A stretch of DNA of 64,000 nt from Gammaproteobacteria bacterium (GTDB lineage Bacteria; Pseudomonadota; Gammaproteobacteria; DSM-16500), in the NCBI GenBank assembly GCA_013286495.1, contig JABDFQ010000002.1:89110-153109 (forward strand), given 5' to 3'. Both the position numbers and the translations under genes were made by a program. Positions 1-8,686 of the stretch are shown here, one piece after another; the first letter of the stretch is position 1, and each line of letters opens with the position of its first letter. A model generated the notes under the pieces. That model was not told the origin of the DNA. It was given only the letters and a program-made list of their open reading frames with translations, and made no database searches.

Positions 1-808
1 CTGCTGTCATGAAAGGATCATCCTTCGCCTGAATCAATAACGTTGGCACGCGTATGGAATGCAAATAATAACGACTACTGGTGACAGTGTAATATTCATC
101 AACACTGGAAAATCCATGAATGGGAACAGTGTATTTATCATCAAGATCACGTATGCCACTACCGCTTGCAAGGCAACTTAAATCTATTGGCGCTTTCACT
201 GTCTTGAATTTGTTAATCAGACGTTCCCGCGCATGCTTAACCAGATACCATTGGTAAAAACGTGAAAAGCCGCTTTCAATTCTTTTATATGCCTTATGCA
301 AATCAAATGGCACAGAAACTGTAATAGCTGCCTTAAGCGGATTTCTGTCACGCGTTTCACCCAGCCATTTTAATAACATGTTACCGCCCAAAGAATATCC
401 TACTGCTGCGATTTCAACCTGTGGTTCACGTTCAATAAGTGTTTTCACCACAAAATCGACATCCGATGTTTCACCAGAGTGATAACCACGAGGTAAGCGA
501 TTGGGTTCACCACTGCAACCACGAAAATGCATGAAAAGCGCACGCCAGCCGCGCTGGTTTATCGACATAATCATGCCTTTTGCATAATGCGATTCAATGG
601 AACCTTCAAAACCATGCATAATCAACACAATCGGACCAGGAAGATTTTTACCAGACCAATCCAGATCAAGAAAATCACCATCTGGCAATTCCAGCCTTTC
701 GCGCTCCAACGTTAGATTTTTAACAGGAGGACGACAGAAGTTGGGCCAGATAGTTTGCAGATGTGGATTGTTGAGCCACCAGGCTGGTTTAAATTGACTT
801 TTGGACAT
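1..808 (-). CDS. YheT-type alpha/beta hydrolase, 3' end cut by window edge
   Basis: This open frame runs off the left edge, so only the N-terminal 269 codons are visible. The N-terminus (MSKSQFKPAWWLNNPHLQT) and the tryptophan/histidine-rich start followed by a long alpha/beta-hydrolase core are typical of the YheT/COG0429 family. The nucleophile elbow reads GYSLGGN near residue 150, and the oxyanion-side segment reads MHGFEGS near residue 65. Family members are cytosolic serine hydrolases (esterases) of poorly known substrate. The ATG at 808 is the first methionine in frame; an ATG five bases upstream is out of frame. Family assignment is secure, substrate unknown. The catalytic Asp and His would lie at or beyond the cut. 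Confidence 0.85.
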   Translation of the reverse strand, partial: MSKSQFKPAWWLNNPHLQTIWPNFCRPPVKNLTLERERLELPDGDFLDLDWSGKNLPGPIVLIMHGFEGSIESHYAKGMIMSINQRGWRALFMHFRGCSGEPNRLPRGYHSGETSDVDFVVKTLIEREPQVEIAAVGYSLGGNMLLKWLGETRDRNPLKAAITVSVPFDLHKAYKRIESGFSRFYQWYLVKHARERLINKFKTVKAPIDLSCLASGSGIRDLDDKYTVPIHGFSSVDEYYTVTSSRYYLHSIRVPTLLIQAKDDPFMTA

Positions 809-970
809 GACATGCCCTCGCAAGGTCATTTATGTGCATTTAACCAATATACTATAAATTACTGAACAAGAGAGAAAATACTGACACTGAAATGCTAACA
901 AAAGAAACAATATGTAGGCAATTCAGAAAATGAGGTGAAATTTTTAAGCAGAGTGAGGAAGGGAATTAAC

Positions 971-1010
971 GATAAAAATAAAGCGAGCGGCAAAATTGCC
1001 GCCCGCTTTA
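971..1010 (-). terminator. Rho-independent terminator of the outer-membrane protein gene
   Basis: Read on the minus strand this is a GC-rich stem GCGGGCGGC / GCCGCTCGC with an AATTTT loop, flanked by A- and T-runs and followed by TTTATTTTTATC. It begins a few bases after the stop codon of the beta-barrel gene. Confidence 0.8.
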
Positions 1011-1016
1011 CAGGAT

Positions 1017-1859
1017 TTATGCAAAGTGATAAATCGCGCTCAACATGAATTCATTGTTAGACAATGAGAACTTGGCGGACGTATTGATTGCTTCTGCAAA
1101 GATTGGGTCAGTTACAGTTCCAGAGATTGTCTTGGAGCTGAATGAAGTATGGGTGTACTCACCTCTGATGCTGATATCTTCAGCAACAGCAGTTTCCATA
1201 CCGATACCGTACTGGAATCCATTTCTCCACTTGTTGCTGGAAGCAGATTCGGTGTCCAGACCGCCGGTAAAGAAGTCGACTTCTGTTTCACTGAAGCTTG
1301 CTCTGAAGTTCGTTCTCAGATATCCCAAACGAACATACAACAAGGTTGAATCATTCACTTTAAGACCTGGCAGCAAAGCAATACCATAGCTGGTACGTGC
1401 TTTTAATTTAATGTAAGAGCTGTCGCCAAAGCTGTCGCTATTGGAAGCTGTTGCATCTGCATTGCTGGCATTAGCATTGATTTCGAGACCAAGATAGAAA
1501 GTATCGAAATAACGGCCGTAACCTGCGAATATACCACCCATCCAGCCAGTTGCACTGGAAGCTTGAGAGAAGGAGTCAGAAAATACTGCAGCTCCGGTTG
1601 GAATATCGAAAATGGTTTCATCAAGAGTTTGACGAACTCGGTAAGAATCATAACCAACGCCGATACCAAGGTAGAAGCCATCATGAAGCACCAGGATTGG
1701 TGGGCATGGTGGTGGAACTTCAGCTTTGAAGTTCGCTTCAGCCTTGTAGTTTTCGTGCATTGCGTGAGATTTTTGAGCTGCAATACCTGCGGTAGAAACC
1801 ATGAGTAAAGAAGCTGCCGATATTGCGGCGATTGAAATCGCGGATAAACGTTGTTTCAT
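1017..1859 (-). CDS. outer-membrane beta-barrel protein
   Basis: The 280-residue product starts with a classical signal peptide (MKQRLSAISIAAISAASLL, then a cut after TAGIAA) and ends in a phenylalanine-containing AIYHFA C-terminus typical of outer-membrane barrels. The body alternates hydrophobic and polar residues with many Tyr, Gly, Ser and Asn, as in OmpA-like/P44-Msp-like porin-fold proteins of the Legionellales. I chose the ATG at 1859 over the one at 1865, because AAGGAG sits six bases before the former but abuts the latter. It is monocistronic, with its own terminator downstream. The 20-residue stretch after the signal peptide is charged and ends in a proline run (PPPCPP) before the barrel. 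Ligand or pore function cannot be read. Confidence 0.8.
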   Translation of the reverse strand: MKQRLSAISIAAISAASLLMVSTAGIAAQKSHAMHENYKAEANFKAEVPPPCPPILVLHDGFYLGIGVGYDSYRVRQTLDETIFDIPTGAAVFSDSFSQASSATGWMGGIFAGYGRYFDTFYLGLEINANASNADATASNSDSFGDSSYIKLKARTSYGIALLPGLKVNDSTLLYVRLGYLRTNFRASFSETEVDFFTGGLDTESASSNKWRNGFQYGIGMETAVAEDISIRGEYTHTSFSSKTISGTVTDPIFAEAINTSAKFSLSNNEFMLSAIYHFA

Positions 1860-1882
1860 GTACATCTCCTTATGGTAAAGAC

Positions 1883-1919
1883 ATTATATTTCGTTTCAAC
1901 TAGCTGGTTTCTACAACCA
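1883..1919 (-). promoter_or_regulatory. putative -10 element and small hairpin upstream of the barrel gene
   Basis: On the minus strand a TATAAT lies 24 bases before the start codon. Immediately upstream of it is an inverted repeat CTGGTT-N5-AACCAG (1903-1919), which could be an operator. No convincing -35 hexamer is visible. The rest of the 275-base gap up to 2140 is strongly AT-rich and shows no gene. Confidence 0.35.
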
Positions 1920-2140
1920 GAAAACAAAAATATTCGAAGTGATACTTTAATAGAATGTTTTATTAAGAACAAGCATTTTATTCATTCTTTTATATTTTTA
2001 TTTGTGAAAAATAATTTTTTTTACGAACGATTGCATGCAAAAAAAATTTTGCATGACAAAATGTTCTAAAATAATCTTGATCAAGCAAAAGAAGTAAAAA
2101 AATTAACAGCGGGAAATAAAAGTGATGCGAAGAATAAAAA

Positions 2141-2581
2141 TCAATCGGGATATTTGGTGTGTTGCTGCAAAAAATTAAGAAGTTCGTGTTCTTTCATCTC
2201 AATCAAATCTTTTTGTATATGATTACTTACCAGGCTCATGACGTGTTTATCAAGATGCTGTGAAAGAATACCGCACATGGAAGGAGAGACAATCAATATC
2301 AGCTTTTCAAATCCGTTTGCATGGCGTCTGTGATTCAAATCGTCTGCGATTTCCCTGGAAAAATTGCTGATCTCAACTTCCCTTGCATCTGTATGTGGTG
2401 AATATGCACCACGCGCATGATTACCAGCTCTGTAATGCCCTTCCCTATCTGCTGTCAGTTCGCCATTACGCAGTTTGCTGTCTGGATGATGCAATTCCTT
2501 TATCAATGTCAGCTTTGCAGCTGCCTTGTCATAAAGATAAATCCTGCATTCATTCGTATTGGCATTAACGACAAGTATCAT
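2141..2581 (-). CDS. host-attachment (Host_attach) family protein
   Basis: The 146-residue soluble protein matches the pattern of the 'protein required for attachment to host cells' family (PF10116, related to bacterial eRF1-like folds). It begins MILVVNANTNECRIYLYD, has a central LTADREGHYRAG-like segment, FSREIADDL near residue 80, and LILIVSPSMCGIL near residue 100, which corresponds to the family's conserved 'LvapP..Lg.L' strand. It ends in an EHELLNFL helix. The family was named for an attachment phenotype in plant-associated bacteria; the biochemical role is unclear. A strong GGAGG ribosome site precedes the ATG. It is divergent from the symporter gene. Confidence 0.7.
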   Translation of the reverse strand: MILVVNANTNECRIYLYDKAAAKLTLIKELHHPDSKLRNGELTADREGHYRAGNHARGAYSPHTDAREVEISNFSREIADDLNHRRHANGFEKLILIVSPSMCGILSQHLDKHVMSLVSNHIQKDLIEMKEHELLNFLQQHTKYPD

Positions 2582-2632
2582 GTCCGCTCCTCCTTGTTAT
2601 TTTTCCATTATACCATTTTGCTTTGGCAAAGT

Positions 2633-2660
2633 TTGCTCACATCGTCAAGTAAAGTATACT
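2633..2660 (+). promoter_or_regulatory. putative sigma-70 promoter of the SDF symporter gene
   Basis: TTGCTC (2633-2638) and TATACT (2655-2660) are separated by 16 bases, 36 bases before the chosen ATG at 2697, in a divergent intergenic region. Confidence 0.4.
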
Positions 2661-2696
2661 GTCTGTATACCTTTTACATGGAGTGTATCTGGATTC

Positions 2697-3905
2697 ATGA
2701 AGAACAGCATGTTTTTCCTCATTCTCCTTAGCATTGCCCTTGGCATTATTTGCGGTATTTATTTTCCAAAACCCATGACAGAAATTCAATGGATAGGACA
2801 ACTGTTCATCAACCTATTAAAACTGATTGTCCTGCCACTTATCTTTTGTTCCCTGGTAAGTGCAATCACAACATTGAGCGGTAAAAAATTGGGAGCGATT
2901 GGTTTCTATACGCTAGCTTATGTGATGCTAAGCGTTTCCATCGCTGTTATTATTGGTCTCGTTTTGCTGAATGTCTTTCAGCCAGGTGTTGATCTTCCTG
3001 CTCAATTAATTCTTGCCAATGCCACACCACTTGACATCAAACCCATACCTTTTTCTACATACATGCTTAGTCTTTTCCCGGACAATATCGTAAAAGCAGC
3101 AGTCAAATATGAAATTATGCCGATTGTTTTTTTCAGTATCGTATTTTCGATTGCCTGCATTTCCGTCGGCAAGACGGCACAACCCGTCATTGATTTTTTT
3201 GTTGGTATTCGTGATGTGCTGATACGCATGATCATGTGGTTGATGTATTTGACACCGATTGGTTTGTTTTCATTGCTGGGAGCAGCAATTGCAGAAGCGT
3301 CGTTACAGCATTTGTTGCTGGAAAGCCTGAAAGGCATGCTGTTATTCATCTGCATATTTTTATTTGGCTTATTATTGCAAATCACCTGGCAAGCTATTCT
3401 GATTGGTCTTGTAACTCGCAGAAGTCCGCGACAATTTATTGCAAATGCTTCCAATGCGCTAATTACAGCATTCGCCACTTCCAGTTCAATGGCTACATTA
3501 CCTGTCGCATTGATGGTGGCAAAAAAAGAAAATATCAGTGAGGATGTTGCACGTTTTGTTTTACCACTCGCCACCACTATTAATCTCGCAGGCACAGCAA
3601 TGTATGAAGCTGTATCTGCACTTTTTTTCTGTCAGGTACTGGGCTTTCATCTTTCCATTGCAGCGCAAATTGGTGTGTTTATTACAGCAATTTTGGCTGG
3701 CATGGGTGCAACAGGCATACCAGAAGGTGGTTTGATTACCATGGTGATGGTATTACGCAGTGTTAACGTTCCGATCTCGGCGATAGGATTGTTATTACCA
3801 TTTGATCGTATTCTCGATCGTTTTCGCACCATGACAAATGTCTGGGGCGATTTGACTTGTGCAGCCATTGTTGATCATTTGCAACAACAAAAGCTGCAAA
3901 AATAA
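2697..3905 (+). CDS. dicarboxylate/amino acid:cation symporter (SDF/DAACS family)
   Basis: The protein has 402 residues from the ATG at 2697. The frame is open further upstream, but the extension is low quality and overlaps the promoter. Multiple hydrophobic segments span the length. The SDF signature elements are present in order: the serine-rich hairpin AFATSSSMATLPV (about residue 260), the NLAGTAMYE segment corresponding to the family's NMDGT cation/substrate site, and GATGIPEGGL in the second re-entrant hairpin. These proteins import dicarboxylates, glutamate or neutral amino acids with Na+ or H+ across the inner membrane. Substrate is not determinable here. For an amino-acid-dependent intracellular bacterium such uptake is plausible (inference). 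Confidence 0.9.
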   Translation: MKNSMFFLILLSIALGIICGIYFPKPMTEIQWIGQLFINLLKLIVLPLIFCSLVSAITTLSGKKLGAIGFYTLAYVMLSVSIAVIIGLVLLNVFQPGVDLPAQLILANATPLDIKPIPFSTYMLSLFPDNIVKAAVKYEIMPIVFFSIVFSIACISVGKTAQPVIDFFVGIRDVLIRMIMWLMYLTPIGLFSLLGAAIAEASLQHLLLESLKGMLLFICIFLFGLLLQITWQAILIGLVTRRSPRQFIANASNALITAFATSSSMATLPVALMVAKKENISEDVARFVLPLATTINLAGTAMYEAVSALFFCQVLGFHLSIAAQIGVFITAILAGMGATGIPEGGLITMVMVLRSVNVPISAIGLLLPFDRILDRFRTMTNVWGDLTCAAIVDHLQQQKLQK

Positions 3906-3945
3906 AGTCAATCATAATACGAACAAATGGAATGACGATCACTTT

Positions 3946-4071
3946 CTAGTGAATGGAATAATAATTATTATTCGCAACCATTGGATTCGAACGATTAATT
4001 GAATACATCTGTGCACTGATGCTTAATAAAAGAATTGCACCGAAAACCACAATAATAAGAGACTTTTGCAT
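3946..4071 (-). CDS. 41-residue membrane or secreted peptide
   Basis: A short frame encodes MQKSLIIVVFGAILLLSISA followed by a polar tail rich in Asn, Ser and Tyr, ending SIH. The hydrophobic segment could be a single transmembrane helix or a signal peptide with cleavage after SISA. A clear GGAG lies six bases before the ATG, which is the main reason to believe it is translated. It occupies part of the 392-base gap between the symporter and the next gene; the remainder shows only a weak TACCCAA/TTGGGTA inverted repeat (4144-4175). No family recognised. Confidence 0.5.
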   Translation of the reverse strand: MQKSLIIVVFGAILLLSISAQMYSINRSNPMVANNNYYSIH

Positions 4072-4297
4072 ATATCACTCCATGAATCGACCACATTTGT
4101 CCGTAAAAAAAACCATAAATCTATAAGGGAATTTTTTAAGTTTTACCCAAAGAAATACCTGTGTCCATTGGGTATTCCCCTCGCAAGTTTAGGTAGTGAT
4201 TCATGAAAACAGGCTGAAATTCCTAAGGAAATAAGTAGTATTACTAAAATGCACTCACCAAACGCTTATTTTTCCGGGAATTCCATATTTGCGGTTA

Positions 4298-4852
4298 TTA
4301 TGTCGCATTAATATTGTCAGCTTTTTTTGATGCAATAATATTACCAATTGTAGTTTCCCTGGATGGAGAATTATCTGCTCCCCACCCTGCTTTTAAAGCT
4401 TCTGTACAATCAGTCGCTTGCAAAATGCGAAAACGCACTTCGTATTTACCCGGTTTTGCTGGAACTTTTAATTCAAAGTTAGCTGTGCCTTGCGCACGCG
4501 AACCACCATCGTAAATACAGGCTTGTGCGCTGCGATTTGCCAATCCAACAATAATCTGGCTATTTGATGTCTGATTGCATTTCACGCAATGAAAATCATA
4601 ATCCAGTTTTGCCTGAATTGATTGCCCGGGTTTGATGACAAGCTGATTACCCGTGTTATTCAGGCTTAAATTAGTAAGTGTTGCTTCACGATAATTTACG
4701 ACCGGCGGAGGTGGTGGCAATTCTGGTTCAGCAGTTTGCGCCAGCATTTGCGGTGGTGTTTGCATGTGCGGTTCATTTCTCCCTGTCATCTCCATATCAC
4801 TACAGGCAGAAATCATCATACTGACAACACACAGCACCAGTTTTTTTTGCAT
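4298..4852 (-). CDS. proline-rich lipoprotein of unknown function
   Basis: From the ATG at 4852 (GGAG eight bases upstream) the 184-residue protein begins MQKKLVLCVVSMMISAC, a short lipoprotein signal with the acylated Cys at residue 17. A Met/Pro-rich linker with a run of prolines (about residues 45-52) leads to a beta-rich domain containing a CVKC pair and two further cysteines (ACIYD, TDCTE), suggesting disulfides in the periplasm. The frame is open upstream of 4852, but that part overlaps the divergent promoter region. No family recognised; the domain looks like an Ig- or carbohydrate-binding-like beta sandwich (weak inference). Confidence 0.65.
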   Translation of the reverse strand: MQKKLVLCVVSMMISACSDMEMTGRNEPHMQTPPQMLAQTAEPELPPPPPVVNYREATLTNLSLNNTGNQLVIKPGQSIQAKLDYDFHCVKCNQTSNSQIIVGLANRSAQACIYDGGSRAQGTANFELKVPAKPGKYEVRFRILQATDCTEALKAGWGADNSPSRETTIGNIIASKKADNINAT

Positions 4853-4877
4853 TCTATTCTCTCCATGAAATTTGTTT

Positions 4878-4891
4878 ATGATATATATCAT
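4878..4891. promoter_or_regulatory. 14-bp perfect palindrome in a divergent promoter region
   Basis: ATGATATATATCAT lies midway in the 70-base space between the divergent lipoprotein and corA genes. It is perfectly symmetric and could be an operator, though AT-rich DNA makes chance palindromes common. Confidence 0.3.
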
Positions 4892-4922
4892 GAATAAATA
4901 CGATAAACAAAAGGACAACAAC

Positions 4923-5987
4923 ATGTTTTCTGAAGTGAGCAAGCGAGTAAAAAAGGTCGGACATCCACCAGGAACTGCTATTTACACCGGCGATAAAACT
5001 GGCACACCAGAAATTACTTTTACCGTTTACAATGCAGAAGGTGCTGTTGAAAAAACAGGAAACAAGCTGGAAACATGTATGTTGCAACGCAAGGAAGGAG
5101 ATATCACCTGGATTAATATTGAAGGATTGCATGATGTGTCCTTAATTGAAAAAATTGCAAAGGAATTCAAAATACATCCATTAACTGTTGAAGATATCCT
5201 GAATGTTGATCAGCGTCCCAAAGTTGAGGAATTCGAAACCTATTTGTTTATCACACTGAAAGTTTTATCGTGGCAGTCAAAAAAATCCCTGCTCTGTGTT
5301 AATCAGTTAAGTCTGGTAATTGGCAAGGAATTTGTACTGTCTTTTGAAGAAATGGATACCACGCGTTTTGACAATATCCGTAAACATTTACAAAACAGCA
5401 TGCACCAGCGTTTACGCGAACAAGGTTCGGATTATCTTGCCTACCGCCTGATTGATACCATCATTGACGAATATTTTATTGTGCTGGAAGCGTTGGGTGA
5501 CCAGATTGAACAAGTGGAATCCATCATCATCAATGCACCGAATCGTCGTAATGCACGTGCGATTTATCGGCTTAAGCAACAAATTTTATTACTAAGAAAA
5601 GCTATCTGGCCGATGCGTGAAGCATTAGGTCATTTGTTATATATGGACGAAACATTGATTAGCAAATCCACGCGACTTTACTTGCGTGATGTTTATGACC
5701 ATACCATGCAAGCTATGGATACCCTGGAAACATTTCGTGATATGTCTGCCAGCTTACTGGATATGTACCTATCTGGATTATCCATACGCATGAATGAAAT
5801 TATGAAAACACTTACCATCATTACGACAATTTTTATTCCCATTACAGCATTATCCAGCATTTATGGCATGAATATACCGGATGTACCCTTAATGCAATCG
5901 CATTGGGCTTTCATTATTATTTTCTCTGCCATGGTGATGATTGTCATTCTGATGATGCTTTATTTCCGCAAGAAAAAGTGGATTTGA
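4923..5987 (+). CDS. corA: CorA-family magnesium/cobalt channel
   Basis: The 354-residue protein has the long soluble N-terminal alpha/beta domain and a long helical stalk (ALGDQIEQVESIIIN). Two C-terminal transmembrane helices follow, the first ending in the CorA signature YGMNIPDVP and the second ending in the basic tail FRKKKWI. The GMN motif is the pore-mouth selectivity element of CorA. The start at 4923 (MFSEVSKRVKK) is preceded by AAGGA at eight bases; an in-frame ATG at 4872 lies in the promoter region and is less likely. The loop after the GMN motif reads MQSHW rather than the usual MPE.., so ion preference may differ. Confidence 0.93.
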   Translation: MFSEVSKRVKKVGHPPGTAIYTGDKTGTPEITFTVYNAEGAVEKTGNKLETCMLQRKEGDITWINIEGLHDVSLIEKIAKEFKIHPLTVEDILNVDQRPKVEEFETYLFITLKVLSWQSKKSLLCVNQLSLVIGKEFVLSFEEMDTTRFDNIRKHLQNSMHQRLREQGSDYLAYRLIDTIIDEYFIVLEALGDQIEQVESIIINAPNRRNARAIYRLKQQILLLRKAIWPMREALGHLLYMDETLISKSTRLYLRDVYDHTMQAMDTLETFRDMSASLLDMYLSGLSIRMNEIMKTLTIITTIFIPITALSSIYGMNIPDVPLMQSHWAFIIIFSAMVMIVILMMLYFRKKKWI

Positions 5988-6059
5988 TACAGCAGCTTTG
6001 CCACGGAACAAAATTTCGATTACATTAATAGGATCGCAGTCAACTCAGCAGGTAAAAGG

Positions 6060-6839
6060 ATGACCTCTCCCAGTTGGCAATTACGCAATCCTGTTTCAGC
6101 TATTGTCTTTGATTGTGACAGCACTTTAAGTTCAATTGAAGGCATCGATTTTCTCGCAAGAAATAATGGCGTGGGTGATGCAGTCAAATTACTGACTTCA
6201 GAAGCCATGGGAAAAACTGGCTTAAATCCCACTGTTTATCAGCAACGCCTTGATCTTGTCATTCCAAGACGTGAACAAGTGCATGCGCTGGGACATCAGT
6301 ATTTCGCACATCGCGCGCCTGATATTCTGGATGTCATTAATCTTTTTAAGCGACTTAAAAAAGAAGTTTATCTTGTCTCATCCGGTGTAAATCCTGCAGT
6401 CAGAATGTTTGGGGAAATGTTACAAATTCCCGCAGAGAATGTTTTTGCTGTCGATTTGCGGTTTGATCAACAAGGAAATTTTCTTGATTTTGAACGTTCG
6501 TCGCCCTTGATCAATAACGATGGCAAGCGCACCATTTTGCAACAACTTAAAAATCATCATCAGGATATTATCCATATTGGTGATGGATTAAATGATGTTG
6601 TCACACTGGATATGGTGACACGCTTTATTGGTTATGGTGGCATTGCCTATCGCAAAAATATCGCTGATTTATGCAAGTTTTATATTAATACGCAATCTTT
6701 CTCAGCATTAATTCCCCTCACACTTACGCAGAATGAAGCGGTATCCTTACTGCCTGAAGAGCTGGCCTTATATCAAAAAGGCATGCTGGCAATTGATGAA
6801 GGGAAGGTTCAGTTACAAACTCATCCAGAGGAAGCATGA
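6060..6839 (+). CDS. HAD-superfamily phosphatase, SerB-like
   Basis: This 259-residue soluble protein has the HAD motifs in order: motif I FDCDSTLSS (Asp nucleophile and Asp+2) near residue 20, motif II SSGVN near residue 105, and motif III/IV HIGDGLNDVVTLDMV near residue 178. The DxDST form and the all-helical cap insert place it with HAD-IB enzymes such as phosphoserine phosphatase, but it is longer and divergent, so the substrate is uncertain. The last four bases overlap the start of the cytochrome b561 gene (ATGA), and that gene overlaps yceI the same way, so the three are probably one translationally coupled operon. Confidence 0.8.
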   Translation: MTSPSWQLRNPVSAIVFDCDSTLSSIEGIDFLARNNGVGDAVKLLTSEAMGKTGLNPTVYQQRLDLVIPRREQVHALGHQYFAHRAPDILDVINLFKRLKKEVYLVSSGVNPAVRMFGEMLQIPAENVFAVDLRFDQQGNFLDFERSSPLINNDGKRTILQQLKNHHQDIIHIGDGLNDVVTLDMVTRFIGYGGIAYRKNIADLCKFYINTQSFSALIPLTLTQNEAVSLLPEELALYQKGMLAIDEGKVQLQTHPEEA

Positions 6840-7369
6840 TGTTAAAAAACACTTCCACTCAATATGGAAGTATTGCCATATCACTACACTGGATCATGGC
6901 GATACTCATTATTGGTTTGTTGATACTGGGTTTATACATGACTAATCTGCCGATTGGTTTACTGAAATTAAAGTTATATGGCTGGCACAAGGAATATGGT
7001 TTGCTGGTGCTTGCGCTGGTCATCATCAGACTCATGTGGCGCTTTATCAACATCACGCCAATGCTATCCTTGCCGAGCTGGGAAATCATTGCAGCACGTT
7101 GCACGCACTGGTCGTTCTATCTTCTTATGTTTGCTTTACCTGTTTCAGGATGGATGTTGTCTTCTGCTGCCGGATTACCTATTTCCTTTTTTGGCCTTTT
7201 TACCTTGCCGGATCTCGTTTCTGCAAATGAAAATTTGCGCATGACCATGCAGCTTATTCATATGTGGCTTGCTTATGCCATGATTGCGCTATTATGCTTG
7301 CATATTGCTGCTTCACTTAAACATCATTTTATTAACAAGGATGATATCCTGCGGAGAATGTTGCCATGA
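6836..7369 (+). CDS. cytochrome b561
   Basis: The 177-residue integral membrane protein has four hydrophobic helices and the histidines expected for two b-type hemes: SLHWIMA in helix 1, GWHKEYG after helix 2, and IHMWLAY and LHIAASLKHH in the C-terminal part. Cytochrome b561 family proteins transfer electrons from quinol to periplasmic partners or superoxide. It sits in an operon with a downstream YceI-family protein, an association common in proteobacteria. It overlaps the HAD phosphatase gene by four bases upstream and yceI by four downstream. Confidence 0.92.
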   Translation: MMLKNTSTQYGSIAISLHWIMAILIIGLLILGLYMTNLPIGLLKLKLYGWHKEYGLLVLALVIIRLMWRFINITPMLSLPSWEIIAARCTHWSFYLLMFALPVSGWMLSSAAGLPISFFGLFTLPDLVSANENLRMTMQLIHMWLAYAMIALLCLHIAASLKHHFINKDDILRRMLP

Positions 7370-7932
7370 TTTTATCTTATTGCAAAAAGGCGGTTGTTTT
7401 ATTGTTTCCACTGGTTGCTTATGCAGGACCTGTACCCACTTGGCAAATTGTTCCCAATGAAAGCACCCTCGTTTTTACTGGTATACAAAACAATGCACCT
7501 GTATCAGGCAAATTTACACATTTTACTGGTGATATAAAATTTGATCCGACCGCACTTGCAAATAGCAGCGTAAAAATCGTTGTGGATATTGATTCGATTA
7601 CCGCATCCTACAAGGATCTCGTGGATACCTTGAAAACCAAAGACTGGTTCGATGTGAAAAGCTTTCCGCAAGCAGTTTTTGTCAGCAAGCAATTCCAGAT
7701 GACTGGCGGAAATACTTATCAGGTAACAGGAACGTTGACAGTTCGCGATAAAACACAACCTCTCACACTTAACTTCCAGGTAACAGAATCCAGCAATAAC
7801 AAAGCCAAAGTCACTGGGTCAACCACAATAAAACGTACGGCTTTTGGTGTAGGACAAGGTGAATGGTCTGGCACCAATGAAGTAAAAGATGATGTAAAGG
7901 TGAACTTTTCCTTATCTGTTATCAAGAAGTAA
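7366..7932 (+). CDS. periplasmic YceI-family lipocalin-like protein
   Basis: The 188-residue protein has a signal peptide (MILSYCKKAVVLLFPLVAYA, cut before GPVPTW) and the YceI beta-barrel pattern: WQIVPNESTLVFTG at the mature N-terminus, a central VDIDSITA... KDWFDVKSFPQAVF segment, and GTTNEVKDDVKVNFSLSV-type strands at the end (here GEWSGTNEVKDDVKV). YceI proteins bind polyisoprenoid ligands such as quinone tails in the periplasm. Position after cytochrome b561 with a 4-base overlap supports a shared redox or quinone-related role (inference). Confidence 0.92.
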   Translation: MILSYCKKAVVLLFPLVAYAGPVPTWQIVPNESTLVFTGIQNNAPVSGKFTHFTGDIKFDPTALANSSVKIVVDIDSITASYKDLVDTLKTKDWFDVKSFPQAVFVSKQFQMTGGNTYQVTGTLTVRDKTQPLTLNFQVTESSNNKAKVTGSTTIKRTAFGVGQGEWSGTNEVKDDVKVNFSLSVIKK

Positions 7933-7953
7933 GTTCACCCTGGCAGGCGTACA

Positions 7954-8157
7954 TCAATAGTAGTTGTAGCAATCGTATGGTCCTGGGCATGGAGCAGAAT
8001 AAACACCCATGGAATAAGCGCCAGCAGTGCAGCTTGGTGCTCCACAAACGGAATTATAGTCATAGTAACTATAACCGCAGCATCCACCAACGTTGCTACA
8101 ACCCGTCATCAAAAACAGGCTGCAAATACCAGTGACAATCAACAGTTTTGTGTTCAT
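7954..8157 (-). CDS. small cysteine- and tyrosine-rich lipoprotein
   Basis: The 67-residue protein has a lipoprotein signal MNTKLLIVTGICSLFLMTGC with the lipobox LMTGC. The mature part of about 48 residues is dominated by Gly, Cys, Tyr, Ser and Pro (GGCCGYSYYDYN..., CPGPYDCYNYY). Composition suggests a structured, disulfide-linked surface peptide. It follows the next upstream gene by only 12 bases, so the two are co-transcribed. No family recognised. Confidence 0.6.
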   Translation of the reverse strand: MNTKLLIVTGICSLFLMTGCSNVGGCCGYSYYDYNSVCGAPSCTAGAYSMGVYSAPCPGPYDCYNYY

Positions 8158-8169
8158 ACCTCTCTCCTT

Positions 8170-8553
8170 TTAGTTATTGATATTCATTCCCGGATAAATG
8201 GTTGGATCATCATCACCCGTACTCATATCTGGGTCATATGGCGTACAGTCGTATAAATTGACATATCTTCCACAACCCACTGGCGCTCCTGGAACAAAGG
8301 CGACAATTGCCGGTTGAGGATGATAGTAATAACGACAAACAGGTATACCAGCACGCGCATAACATGCGCGACGATGAATACGTCTTCTGTGATGTTTGAT
8401 CACACGATGTTTTTTATGATGACGAACATGCGGACAACAGGAAGGACAATCAGCAGACACAAACTCTGGTGCTGGTTTCACGAGATAATCCGCATAAGCA
8501 AAAGATGTGGTCATACTCATGAGCATTCCAAGAATGAGCAGCTTGCACTTCAT
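8170..8553 (-). CDS. secreted His/Arg-rich small protein
   Basis: The 127-residue protein has a signal peptide (MKCKLLILGMLMSMTTSFAYA) followed by a mature region with a cysteine cluster (CPSCCPHV), a strongly basic His/Arg/Lys stretch (HHKKHRVIKHHRRRIHRR) and an acidic C-terminus (SDDD-like STGDDDPTIYPG). Histidines and cysteines suggest metal binding, but this is only compositional. It lies directly upstream of the small lipoprotein gene in the same operon. No family recognised. Confidence 0.6.
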   Translation of the reverse strand: MKCKLLILGMLMSMTTSFAYADYLVKPAPEFVSADCPSCCPHVRHHKKHRVIKHHRRRIHRRACYARAGIPVCRYYYHPQPAIVAFVPGAPVGCGRYVNLYDCTPYDPDMSTGDDDPTIYPGMNINN

Positions 8554-8686
8554 CAGCGCACTCCTAACTACTGCATTCTTTTATCCTAACATTTTTTTGT
8601 GTCTGATAATTCCGCTCATCTCAGCAAAAAGCCCGTAAATCATGCATTATTTTGCATATATACAAAAACTTAAATTATGCGTCAGA

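Noticed and set aside
4144..4175. TACCCAA/TTGGGTA inverted repeat as terminator or operator
   Set aside because: Only seven base pairs with a long loop and no T-run.
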